Source: Nostoc linckia z4
GTDB taxonomy: Bacteria; Cyanobacteriota; Cyanobacteriia; Cyanobacteriales; Nostocaceae
Reading direction: 5' to 3'
Assembly (NCBI RefSeq): GCF_002608075.1
Contig: NZ_LAHA01000002.1
Coordinates: forward strand, 279,652-343,651
DNA: 64,000 bases
Position 1 is the stretch's first letter; each line of letters starts with the position of its first letter. The notes below the pieces were generated by a model. That model did not search any database and had not been told where the DNA came from. It saw nothing but the letters and a program-made list of their open reading frames with translations. The translations under genes and the position numbers were made by a program. This document shows, piece by piece, positions 20,671 through 28,625 of this stretch.

Positions 20671-21720
20671 ATGGCTTTATATGCAGAATTACATAGACAT
20701 CTAGGCGGTTCGGTCGTACCCAGAGTATTGTGGCGATATTTCGAGCGACATTCTCCGGAGTTGATTTCCCGCTTTGGTGACTATTCGGAATTTGAAGATT
20801 TTTACACCCGCCCACGCAATACCCTAGATGAGTATCTAGAATTGCACACCTTGGTAGAAAGCGTCCAAACTGTGGAGACTTTGCCTTATTTTATCTATCG
20901 CTTGCTGCGGGGTGCTTACATTTTTGAAAATTTGGCTTATCTAGAACTGCGCTACACTCCCTATTTACGGACACCGGAGCATCTGAGTCAATCAGACAGA
21001 ATTGACAAGATGGCAGAAATTGTCCAAGTGGTAGGAAAAGCTAGTCATTTGCCAGAATATCCCATTGTTACTAGCCAAATTCTTTGTATGCACACGCGTT
21101 TACCTTATGAGGTGAACAAAGCGATTATTGATTTGGCAGCGCAAAATAAGGATTATGTCTGTGGAGTAGATGTAGCTGGGGGTGATAGCTATTATGCCGA
21201 TCGCCTCCAAGAATGGATTAGTCTATATAATTATGCGCGATCGCTCGATGTTAACACCACCGGACATTTATTTGAAACTACCGCCGGTTGTTACCCCCAA
21301 TTGTTACCCTACCTGATGCGAATTGGTCACGGCATTCAAATTCCTTTATTGTATCCAGAATTACTTCCGGATTTAGCCAGACGCGGGCAGTGTTTGGAGG
21401 TTTGCCCAACGACTTATCTAAAAACTGGTACATTACAGGATATCCGTCAACTGAAATTAGTTTTTGACCGTTGTTTTGATGCCGGTGTCGATATCGCTAT
21501 TTGTACTGATAATGCTGGTTTACACAATGTACGTTTGCCTTGGGAATATGAAAATCTCTTGACTTACGACATTATTAGTTTTGAACAACTCCAAGCTTGT
21601 CAGGATGCAGCGTTTCGCCATGCTTTTGCTTGGCCTTACAGGCAACGTCCGGTATCCTTATTGAACGGATTGCTGAAACTTGAATCACCTAAAGTTTTAG
21701 CACTAAGCGAAAGTAATTAG
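20671..21720 (+). CDS. Adenosine deaminase family metallohydrolase
   Basis: Starting at ATG 20671 (an upstream in-frame start adds only a low-complexity leader), the 349-residue protein has the zinc-binding HxH in AELHRHLGGSVVP. It also has GVDVAGGD, a family-like TGHLFETTAG with metal ligand and catalytic residues, RIGHGIQIP, CPTTYLKTG and the final Asp motif AICTDNAGLH. These match the adenosine/AMP deaminase superfamily, which hydrolytically deaminates purine nucleosides or related compounds. The sequence differs from classical Add, so the substrate is uncertain. It stands alone between repeat-rich intergenic regions. Confidence 0.85.
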   Translation: MALYAELHRHLGGSVVPRVLWRYFERHSPELISRFGDYSEFEDFYTRPRNTLDEYLELHTLVESVQTVETLPYFIYRLLRGAYIFENLAYLELRYTPYLRTPEHLSQSDRIDKMAEIVQVVGKASHLPEYPIVTSQILCMHTRLPYEVNKAIIDLAAQNKDYVCGVDVAGGDSYYADRLQEWISLYNYARSLDVNTTGHLFETTAGCYPQLLPYLMRIGHGIQIPLLYPELLPDLARRGQCLEVCPTTYLKTGTLQDIRQLKLVFDRCFDAGVDIAICTDNAGLHNVRLPWEYENLLTYDIISFEQLQACQDAAFRHAFAWPYRQRPVSLLNGLLKLESPKVLALSESN

Positions 21721-21723
21721 ATT

Positions 21724-21863
21724 AGGACTTACGCAACAACTCTCTCAAACTCTTATAACTTCGTGCCCTTCTCTGACGAAACGCTGCGCGAATGCGTCCT
21801 ACCCTGCGGGAAGCCGCTACCGCGTCTATGCGGTTAGTTTATTCATACTTTTGCGTAAGTCCT
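21724..21863. repeat. MITE-like element, family B, copy 1
   Basis: A 140-bp element bounded by perfect 13-bp terminal inverted repeats, AGGACTTACGCAA and TTGCGTAAGTCCT. The interior (AACTCTCTCAAAC, CCCTTCTCTGACGA, ACGCTGCGCGAA) is shared in reverse orientation with 58453-58591. A third element with the same ends but a different interior lies at 61966-62086. Confidence 0.88.
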
Positions 21864-22137
21864 ATAGATAAAGAAGTCAGAATTCAGAATTGGTAAATTC
21901 AGCAATGGTTTAAATGTGGATTAACACCTGCTAGTGATTGTTGATTTGCCATTCGTCTAGAATTTATGCTGAATTCTGACTTCCGACTGCTGAATTCATA
22001 AATTTTTTTTGCTTAAAATCCCACAAGCAATTTATCAAAAATCGCTTTTTAATTGAGCTTTCTTTACATTTAATCAAAATTTCTACTAAATTTACTCTCT
22101 CAATCTCTCTGTCGCCAGAAGCTATAAACTATAACTT
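21864..22137. other. Intergenic region before mutL
   Basis: After the MITE there is a loose inverted repeat built on GAATTCAG (CAGAATTCAGAATT near 21882 and GCTGAATTCTGACTTC near 21968). An AT-rich region follows up to the mutL start. No gene is seen. Confidence 0.5.
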
Positions 22138-23862
22138 ATGGCATCTACTATTCAAGCTCTACCAAAAGAAGTTGTATATCTGATTACAGCGGGAGAGGTC
22201 ATTGACTCTCTAGCCTCTGTAGTGCGGGAATTGGTGGAAAATTCCCTAGACGCAGGTGCAACGCGAATTATAGTTTCCCTATGGCCAGAACAATGGCGAA
22301 TTCGGGTTGCAGACAATGGTTGTGGAATGAACCTAGAGGATTTGCAACAAGCAGCCACAGCCCACAGTACCAGTAAAATTCGTTCTAGTGCCGATTTGTG
22401 GAAAATTCACAGCTTGGGTTTTCGGGGTGAAGCTTTACATAGTTTAACGAATCTGGCAGATTTAGAAATTTTGAGCCGTCCTGCGGGTGGAAAATTAGGG
22501 TGGCGAGTAGTCTACGGCTATGGCGGAGAAGTTAGGCAAGTGGAAGTAACTGCCATCGCCCCTGGTACAGTGGTGACAGTTTCCAATCTTTTCGGTAATT
22601 GTTCATCTCGTCGTCAGGGACTACCGACAACAGCACAGCAAATGAAAGCCGTGCAAGCAACAATTCACCAAATTGCCTTGTGTCATCCCCGCGTCACCTG
22701 GCAAATTTGCCAAAATGACCGCCAATGGTTCACCATCTCAAGAACTGCCACAACCGGGCAACTACTACCGCAGATTTTACCCCAAGTCCGACAGGGCGAT
22801 TTGCAAGAAGTCAAACTCGAAGTACCCAACCCGGTAAACTCAGAACTCACAATTCATAATTTAACACTCAACACTCAACACTCAACACTAAACTTAGTAG
22901 TAGGATTACCCGATCGCTGCCATCGCCATCGTCCAGATTGGGTACGTGTGGCCATTAACGGACGTATGGTGAAGTCAGCAGAATTAGAGCAGACAATATT
23001 ATCAGCATTTCACAAAACATTACCACGCGATCGCTATCCAATTTGTTTTCTGCATCTTGTGATTTCGCCAGATCAAATTAATTGGAATCGTAATCCTGCA
23101 AAAACAGAAATTTATCTCAATGAAATAACTTATTGGCAAGAGCAAATTATCGCAGGAATTAACCAAGCACTACAAATTTCTGCTGCCAATCTCAAAGAAA
23201 CTGTCCACACCACAAGAGTAAGTAAATTACTCAAGGCCGCAGAAGCTAAAGGCGGTTACAATTTCAATCCTCAAAATCCCAACGGCGATGACAAAATTCC
23301 TAACTCTCCACTCTCAACTCCTAACTCTCTAAAAGCTGTGGCACAAGTAAATAATACTTACATAGTTGCCGAACATTCTGGTGGAATGTGGTTAGTGGAA
23401 CAGCACATTGCCCACGAACGAGTTTTATATGAGCAATTATGCGATCGTTGGCAACTAGTTTGTGTTGAACCGCCGATTATTCTCTATCACTTGTCCCCAG
23501 CGCAAGTATCCCAATTGCAACGCATCGGCTTAGATATAGAACCCTTTGGCGAACAACTTTGGGCTGTTCGTAACCTACCCGCAATGTTACAGCAACGCCA
23601 AGATTGTGCAGAAGCCATTTTAGAATTGAGTTTGGGAGGTGACTTACAAACAGCGCAAGTTGCTGTGGCTTGTCGCAGTGCAATTCGGAACGGTACGCCA
23701 TTGAATCTACAACAAATGCAGACACTTTTAGATGATTGGCAACGCACTCGCAACCCCCGCACCTGTCCCCACGGACGCCCAATTTATTTATCACTAGAAG
23801 AGTCAGCCTTAGCTCGTTTTTTCCGACGTAATTGGGTAATTGGTAAAAGTCACGGAATTTAA
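22138..23862 (+). CDS. mutL: DNA mismatch repair protein MutL
   Basis: The 574-residue protein has the GHKL ATPase motifs VVRELVENSLDAGAT, VADNGCGM and the KIHSLGFRGEALHSL stretch. The C-terminal dimerisation/endonuclease domain contains VEQHIAHERVLYE (the QHxxxExxxxE-type metal motif) and CPHGRPIYLSLEE, so it is the endonuclease-competent type found outside MutH-bearing bacteria. Two stretches encoded by intergenic-type heptamer repeats interrupt it in frame (near 22845-22895 and 23300-23330). Its last codons (IGKSHGI) are the apparent homing target of the adjacent CAST, whose left end begins 41 bp after the stop without damaging the gene. Confidence 0.96.
   Translation: MASTIQALPKEVVYLITAGEVIDSLASVVRELVENSLDAGATRIIVSLWPEQWRIRVADNGCGMNLEDLQQAATAHSTSKIRSSADLWKIHSLGFRGEALHSLTNLADLEILSRPAGGKLGWRVVYGYGGEVRQVEVTAIAPGTVVTVSNLFGNCSSRRQGLPTTAQQMKAVQATIHQIALCHPRVTWQICQNDRQWFTISRTATTGQLLPQILPQVRQGDLQEVKLEVPNPVNSELTIHNLTLNTQHSTLNLVVGLPDRCHRHRPDWVRVAINGRMVKSAELEQTILSAFHKTLPRDRYPICFLHLVISPDQINWNRNPAKTEIYLNEITYWQEQIIAGINQALQISAANLKETVHTTRVSKLLKAAEAKGGYNFNPQNPNGDDKIPNSPLSTPNSLKAVAQVNNTYIVAEHSGGMWLVEQHIAHERVLYEQLCDRWQLVCVEPPIILYHLSPAQVSQLQRIGLDIEPFGEQLWAVRNLPAMLQQRQDCAEAILELSLGGDLQTAQVAVACRSAIRNGTPLNLQQMQTLLDDWQRTRNPRTCPHGRPIYLSLEESALARFFRRNWVIGKSHGI
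23836..23859 (+). other. Apparent CAST homing target: GTA PAM plus protospacer in mutL 3' end
   Basis: GTA at 23836-23838 fits the GTN PAM known for Cas12k. The following 21 nt (23839-23859) match the last guide of the CRISPR tail (24166-24186, minus strand) at 20 of 21 positions, with the first 14 perfect. The only mismatch (C in target, T in guide) is the wobble base of a His codon. The transposon begins 64 bp beyond the PAM, within the 60-66 bp spacing known for the characterised V-K element of Scytonema hofmannii. Confidence 0.88.
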
Positions 23863-23893
23863 CTTAACGTGAGTTCGATGAAAGTTGGTGACT

Positions 23894-23902
23894 GTTGACT
23901 GT
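23894..23902. repeat. 9-bp direct repeat flanking the CAST (left copy)
   Basis: GTTGACTGT immediately precedes the left end and is repeated at 51469-51477 directly after the right end. V-K elements normally leave a 5-bp duplication, and the adjacent 5-mers (ACTGT and GTTGA) differ. The 9-bp match is confounded by the TGTTGAC heptamer repeats on both sides. Confidence 0.6.
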
Positions 23903-23966
23903 TGTCGATTGCCAAATTATTTGTCCGCGTTGACAAATTAATGTCAGTATTGCCAAAATAATGTCC
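23903..23966 (+). repeat. CAST left end with TnsB-type binding sites
   Basis: Three related motifs follow the terminus: TTGCCAAATTATTTGTCC (23909-23926), TTGACAAATTAATGTC (23930-23945) and TTGCCAAAATAATGTCC (23950-23966). A weaker form occurs near 24003-24020. The same motif is present several times at the other end, as expected for transposase binding repeats. Confidence 0.9.
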
Positions 23967-24149
23967 GCATTCACTATGTAATCCAATTGTGTTAGCTAAC
24001 CATTAACAAAATAATATCGTTAAAAATATCGTTAAACTTTTCAGCGTGGTGTGTTACTGTCATACATCAACCTTGCCAGCAAGACCTTACCCCCCTATGG
24101 GGATTTGTGGTTCAAAGAAATGAAAATTGCTGTAAGTTGACAAGTTTTT

Positions 24150-24186
24150 GTCCTATTAGTCCAAGAATTCCATGACTTTTACCAAT
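24150..24186 (-). other. Homing guide (terminal spacer matching mutL)
   Basis: Read on the minus strand from 24186 downward, this segment follows the repeat-like block 24187-24223. Its first 21 nt match 23839-23859 of mutL with one synonymous mismatch. Beyond nt 21 the match stops, as known for short-matching homing spacers of V-K systems. It would guide Cas12k to the mutL 3' end. Confidence 0.85.
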
Positions 24187-24400
24187 CTTTCAACCCACCT
24201 ATTTTTAAGAGAAGTTTGTAAAACTCTCTCCAAAAAAATTGTCAATTTCCAAACATCCTCTCAGCCCTTCTCTAGCTAGGAATGCTTTTTAAACGTAAAA
24301 AGTATTATCGAGCAAAGTCTCATTTTTCCTGATTTTAAACCATCTGTAACTGAGAACGGTGTTGAAATACTTCTGATTGCTTTTGTTTTTTGTGTGTCCC
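24187..24400 (-). CRISPR. Decayed tail of the V-K CRISPR array
   Basis: Three degenerate repeat units continue the array with regular spacing. 24332-24368 matches 26 of 37 positions, 24258-24294 matches 27 of 37, and 24187-24223 keeps CTTTCAACCC-CCT and an AAAC end. The intervals are 32, 37 and about 34 nt, like the array spacers. The last unit precedes the homing guide, so the so-called delocalised guide is the terminal unit of an eroded array. Its repeat carries A where the array has G (AACCCACCT versus AACCCGCCT). Confidence 0.75.
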
Positions 24401-25612
24401 TCCTTTACTCGCCTCTAGCTGGGAGGGGTGTTGAAACCCGACTAACCGTGCGGGGCATGTGAATTGAGGGTTTCCTTTCAACCCGCCTCTAGCTGGGAGG
24501 GGTGTTGAAACGCGGCTTCTGATTCATTGGGTTTTAAGTATTTTTGAACTTTCAACCCGCCTCTAGCTGGGAGGGGTGTTGAAACTGAGTGGAAGACCAG
24601 GGATGCTAATTGGGTTGCTTGTTCTTTCAACCCGCCTCTAGCTGGGAGGGGTGTTGAAACTCCCCTCAATTTTTACGAATCTCCATCTTGGTTCTTTCAA
24701 CCCGCCTCTAGCTGGGAGGGGTGTTGAAACCGAAGCCCCAGCAGGCAATGGATTTGTAAGCACAGCTTTCAACCCGCCTCTAGCTGGGAGGGGTGTTGAA
24801 ACTCAGCTTGTACAGCTGCATAGCCCGGAGTTCTACCTTTCAACCCGCCTCTAGCTGGGAGGGGTGTTGAAACTTGCACCACCCCACCCACCAAGGGTAG
24901 AACCAGCAGCTTTCAACCCGCCTCTAGCTGGGAGGGGTGTTGAAACACAGCCCCTGGAACTACATCCTCTTTAGATGTTACTTTCAACCCGCCTCTAGCT
25001 GGGAGGGGTGTTGAAACTAGTGATTGCGTTTATTTCGGTTGCAGTTTTGATAACTTTCAACCCGCCTCTAGCTGGGAGGGGTGTTGAAACAATAATTATT
25101 TGCCCGTTTATATAATGTCGTTGAATCCTTTCAACCCGCCTCTAGCTGGGAGGGGTGTTGAAACTTGTAAATATCCAATAAAGACCGAAGCGAGATGAAT
25201 AATTCTTTCAACCCGCCTCTAGCTGGGAGGGGTGTTGAAACGCATAAAATCATTGAGTTCAGAAAGCCTACGTATATTCTTTCAACCCGCCTCTAGCTGG
25301 GAGGGGTGTTGAAACTAATCTAAATTGATACCTTTTGGCATCGCGTCTTGAGTCTTTCAACCCGCCTCTAGCTGGGAGGGGTGTTGAAACTTCCAGGGTG
25401 GTGATAATTTTTAAAATTTTTGAAAAACTTTCAACCCGCCTCTAGCTGGGAGGGGTGTTGAAACAACATTAATCCGTATAAGTACGGTTAAAATAGAAAC
25501 CTTTCAACCCGCCTCTAGCTGGGAGGGGTGTTGAAACCCTTTCAGGTTCCCAAACCACGTAAGCACTTTTGAAGTCTTTCAACCCGCCTCTAGCTGGGAG
25601 GGGTGTTGAAAC
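24401..25612 (-). CRISPR. Type V-K CRISPR array, 17 repeats and 16 spacers
   Basis: Sixteen identical 37-nt repeats, plus one end repeat (24401-24437) degenerate in its first ten + strand bases, alternate with 16 spacers of 33-40 nt. On the transcribed minus strand the repeat starts GTTTCAACACCCCTCCCAGC and ends GGCGGGTTGAAAG, the form of Cas12k-associated repeats. Repeat starts include 24475, 24549, 24624, 24694, 24766, 24837, 24910, 24981, 25054, 25128, 25205, 25279, 25354, 25428, 25501 and 25576. The leader side is at 25613 onward, next to the tracrRNA; the degenerate repeat is at the distal end. No spacer matches other parts of this window by eye. Confidence 0.97.
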
Positions 25613-25804
25613 TCTGCGCTTCAAACTCTTGATTTACCAATAGTTCTGAAGGCATTTTTGTCATGTCTCCCAAAATCGCTGGTCAGTTAATACTTAAAAA
25701 AGTAAATCAACTGACACATTAAAGGCTATAAACCTTATTAAACAAGCGATTTAAAGTTTTGGCAGGAGTGCCAGGGAAATCGCCCCTGCTTTACCATGCC
25801 AAAA

Positions 25805-26036
25805 AATAATTAAGGTGGGTTCCTCCTTGGTCGGAGGTGATTCAGTAGCCACCACTGCGGTAAACCCGCACCTCTATTACTGGGGGCGCACCTAATTCCT
25901 ATCCACAAGGGACAGCAGCATCAAGGTGGGCAGCTACCAGGGTCAGAAAGCAAGACTGTTTAACAGCAGTCAAACTAACCCACATTTACGCAGCACAGAG
26001 ACTTGTAACAAGTATGAACTGCGGCGCTATTGAATA
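25805..26036 (-). ncRNA. tracrRNA of the V-K effector
   Basis: On the minus strand, immediately after cas12k, the sequence contains blocks I recognise from the Scytonema hofmannii CAST tracrRNA: ATAGCGCCGCAGTTCAT at the 5' side, TTAGTTTGACTG, CTTGCTTTCTGACCCTGG, TAGCTGC, TTGATGCTGCTGTC, GGTGCGCCCCCAGTAATA and TGGCTACTGAATCACC. Near the 3' end, AACCCACCT (complement of 25811-25819) can pair with the repeat. The exact ends are estimates from similarity. The RNA should bridge Cas12k and crRNA and scaffold TniQ/TnsC recruitment. Confidence 0.9.
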
Positions 26037-26072
26037 TTTTCATTCTATTGTCAAGGTTCGGTGTTTTGTCAA

Positions 26073-28010
26073 TCAGTTTATTTTGCGAGAATCGTAAGCC
26101 GCGATCGCTAATTCTTTCGCTTTCTCTTGTGGACTACCTCGAATCGGCTGTTTTGCCTCTTCTATAAAAATTCCTGCTTTAGCAGATTGACTTTCAATAT
26201 TTGCAATCAATCTGCCATAGCTCCATTGATGGACACTAACTCGGTATTGTTTGGCATATTTTTGCTGAACTTCTATTAAGTCTGATTTCTGTTCGGCTTT
26301 AGCTTGAACTTCGCTTTGAACTTGTTCTCGCATATCCCCCAATTTAGGGAGAACTATACTGCCAGCTTTATATGTTATTGCGATCGCCACAATTTCTTGA
26401 GCTAGTAATCTATCTACATACTGTCCTAACTCTGATTCTCCAATTTGATTTGGTGAAGCCAGAATTTGAGCTACTTGGCGCTGGTGGGATAAGGTATGTT
26501 TTTGTTGTCGCTGTCTATTTAAAAGTCTGTAATTATCGCCTAGTAGCTGTTTAATGCTGCGGTAGGTAAGCACTTTACCTATAGAGCTATCAACCACTGC
26601 TACTGTTGTAGGGTTCTCTAAACCAAGGCTAACTGCAACAAGAATATGAGATTGACCTTTATATAAGGGCTTGCTAGGACGAGGAAAGGGGTTATTAATT
26701 CTGGCTAAAGATGAGTTTTTTCTTTTTATATGAGCAAGTTGTTGATCGTTGAGTTCACCTTTGGCTTTTGTTTGGGTGATAGTTTTAGCAATTTCTTCTG
26801 CTTTCTCTTCTCTGATTAGGTTTGTTCCTTCAGCAGTCCATAGGCGAGTATCTACAGAACAGTAGAGGATTAAGCGGTTAACTTTCCAATGATCGCCTTT
26901 GCCTTCCCCTTCCTGCCAAGCAATACGCCCACTGCGGAGAGTAAATAGGCTGCTAGAGTGTTGGTTTTTACTGTTGTGCTTGATTTGTTGGTCTTCTAAA
27001 AATCGTTGGAACCAGTGCAGATGGCGAGAATCACAATAGACTTGAAAGCTATGCTCACTCAAACCATTAAATTTCACACAGATACGTCCACGCTCGTTTT
27101 TAAACCAAGTCATATCTTCGTTGGTTTCATAAGCGACTGGGAAAGGTAGTTTGCTAGATTGTTTTAGAAGGCTGTCCTGCCAAAATTTAGCCTCTGCTTC
27201 ATTTTCAGGAGCGTTATTAGTGACAAGCAAAAGAGTTTCTAACCATTTGGCATCGGTTAAGTCTCGACCTTTGGGGATTCGTGCCTCTAGCTGTTGTTTG
27301 AGGCGTTCAATTTGAATCTCAAGTTTACGGCGGCGTTTAGCAAATTTATCAGCATCTTCATCTTGATTGCTGATTTTGCAACCATTTTTCAGCAAATAGC
27401 CAATTGCACAGCGTGTCAATGTTTCTTCTGTGTTGCGGTAAGCCTCAAACAAAATTTGAGAAATACTACGTTCGCGTAGCGTGCGCTCCGCGCAATCGCC
27501 ATCTGATTTTTTAGATTTTTTGGTTTTCTTACGTTTGTTTCCTTTCGGTGATTTTGCTTCAACTGTATCTGACTGGGGGGCCAATTGAGCCAATATTTCA
27601 GCCGCTTTAGTACGAAGGTTCTCTAAAGTAACACCACTCGCTTCTACTAATTCGGCATCACTTTTAAGCATTTCCAACCAGCGCATTTTACCTTCTAGTT
27701 GAGACTGCGATCGCTTCATCAACGCCAACCATGATTTATATATGTAATTCACCAATGCGATCGCACTCGTGTAAAAGCGTCCGGGTTGACCGATGAAGCG
27801 GGGGTCAGTTTTCAAAGGTTCGCATAATTCTTTGACAATTTTGGCTGGGTGCTTGCCTTTTTGCCGCCAACTCTCAAACTCTGGCTGTTGAGCTACCTTT
27901 AGCAACAGTTCGTTAATCAGTGGCGTATTTTTCTCTGCCATCAACTTCCATAGCTGTTGGCGGGTAGATTCACTTCCTACTAAACGACACTGAATAGTAA
28001 TCTGGCTCAT
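26073..28010 (-). CDS. cas12k: Cas12k, nuclease-inactive type V-K CRISPR effector
   Basis: The 645-residue protein begins MSQITIQCRLVGSESTRQQL, the typical Cas12k start, so I use ATG 28010 rather than the frame's upstream ATG. Conserved blocks include LKTDPRFIGQPGRFY, YLLKNGCK, AKRRRKLEIQIERLK, FPVAYETNEDMTW, HWFQRFLEDQQIKHNSKNQH and LPKLGDMREQVQSEVQA. The RuvC-like segment reads VAVSLGLENPTTVAVVD, lacking the catalytic Asp, as in other V-K effectors that bind but do not cut DNA. It directs TnsB/TnsC/TniQ to a site downstream of a GTN PAM. The tracrRNA and array follow on the same strand; cvkR is divergent. A HIP1-like run near 27470-27495 adds a short insertion in the linker. Confidence 0.97.
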   Translation of the reverse strand: MSQITIQCRLVGSESTRQQLWKLMAEKNTPLINELLLKVAQQPEFESWRQKGKHPAKIVKELCEPLKTDPRFIGQPGRFYTSAIALVNYIYKSWLALMKRSQSQLEGKMRWLEMLKSDAELVEASGVTLENLRTKAAEILAQLAPQSDTVEAKSPKGNKRKKTKKSKKSDGDCAERTLRERSISQILFEAYRNTEETLTRCAIGYLLKNGCKISNQDEDADKFAKRRRKLEIQIERLKQQLEARIPKGRDLTDAKWLETLLLVTNNAPENEAEAKFWQDSLLKQSSKLPFPVAYETNEDMTWFKNERGRICVKFNGLSEHSFQVYCDSRHLHWFQRFLEDQQIKHNSKNQHSSSLFTLRSGRIAWQEGEGKGDHWKVNRLILYCSVDTRLWTAEGTNLIREEKAEEIAKTITQTKAKGELNDQQLAHIKRKNSSLARINNPFPRPSKPLYKGQSHILVAVSLGLENPTTVAVVDSSIGKVLTYRSIKQLLGDNYRLLNRQRQQKHTLSHQRQVAQILASPNQIGESELGQYVDRLLAQEIVAIAITYKAGSIVLPKLGDMREQVQSEVQAKAEQKSDLIEVQQKYAKQYRVSVHQWSYGRLIANIESQSAKAGIFIEEAKQPIRGSPQEKAKELAIAAYDSRKIN

Positions 28011-28079
28011 ACGTTTACTAACATATATGTCTGATAATACCACAAACGTTTAATTAACTGCTGTGCCTACAATGATTTC
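28011..28079. promoter_or_regulatory. cas12k-cvkR divergent control region with palindrome
   Basis: The 69-bp gap between the two start codons holds the perfect palindrome ACATATATGT (28021-28030), 10 bp upstream of the cas12k ATG, and two AAACGTTT-like blocks (28011-28016 and 28052-28060). CvkR regulators of V-K systems are known to bind an ACAT/ATGT palindrome and repress cas12k. This site is the natural candidate operator; promoter elements themselves are not clear. Confidence 0.65.
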
Positions 28080-28505
28080 ATGCAAGAAACGTTTTTTACG
28101 AGTAAACAAGCGGCTGAAATCACAGGCTGCACCCTGCGTCAACTCCAGTACTGGCGCGAAAAGGGTGTGGTTGTTCCTGTTATTGGTGAGACGGGAACAG
28201 GGCGTAGTATTTATTACTCAAAGCCGAATTTGATGGAACTGGCAGCAATGTTATATTTTTTGTCTATGGGATTGAGTTTTGATATTGCCAGTACTACGCT
28301 GAAAACCCTGAGAGATAAGGAACCGGAGTTGTTTGAATTTGGTAAAGGTAGTCGGTGGATGATACTTTTCGAGGGGCATAAGCGATCGCTAAATCTTGTA
28401 GTGTATGACCGAGAACAAGCGATCGCATCTTTAGATGAGGGTAAACCTGTGATTCCTGTGTGGCTAGATGTGATACATCAGCAGTTGACGAAGAAATTGG
28501 CGTGA
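28080..28505 (+). CDS. cvkR: MerR-type repressor CvkR of the V-K system
   Basis: The 141-residue protein has an N-terminal MerR winged helix-turn-helix (FTSKQAAEITGCTLRQLQYW, then a wing with VIGETGTGRSIYYSK). A helical region follows (MELAAMLYFLSMGLSFDIAS) with a short C-terminal beta-rich part. Its position divergent from cas12k is that of CvkR, the CAST-encoded repressor described in Nostoc/Anabaena. It should limit Cas12k expression and thus transposition. No metal-binding cysteines typical of MerR sensors are visible. It lies 120 bp before the hsdR gene. Confidence 0.9.
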   Translation: MQETFFTSKQAAEITGCTLRQLQYWREKGVVVPVIGETGTGRSIYYSKPNLMELAAMLYFLSMGLSFDIASTTLKTLRDKEPELFEFGKGSRWMILFEGHKRSLNLVVYDREQAIASLDEGKPVIPVWLDVIHQQLTKKLA

Positions 28506-28625
28506 TAAAACAAAACTGCTATTTACATACTCTAGATAAATAACAGCAATTTTACTGAGCTTAATGTTACTTGCGCTTCTCAGAAAAAGCCATGAAAATT
28601 TATGTAAGTGCATAGTAACTAACTG

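Noticed and set aside
23863..23902. A tRNA gene at the CAST boundary, the usual V-K landing site
   Set aside because: No cloverleaf is visible on either side of the element; the only guide match found is in mutL.
24478..24854. Open reading frames running through the CRISPR array
   Set aside because: They translate the 37-nt repeats and spacers (repeated STPLPARGGLK-type peptides) and have no coding features of their own.
26073..28010. A TnpB or IS605-type transposase, or a cutting Cas12
   Set aside because: The start, the conserved blocks, the adjacent tracrRNA and the missing RuvC Asp identify Cas12k.
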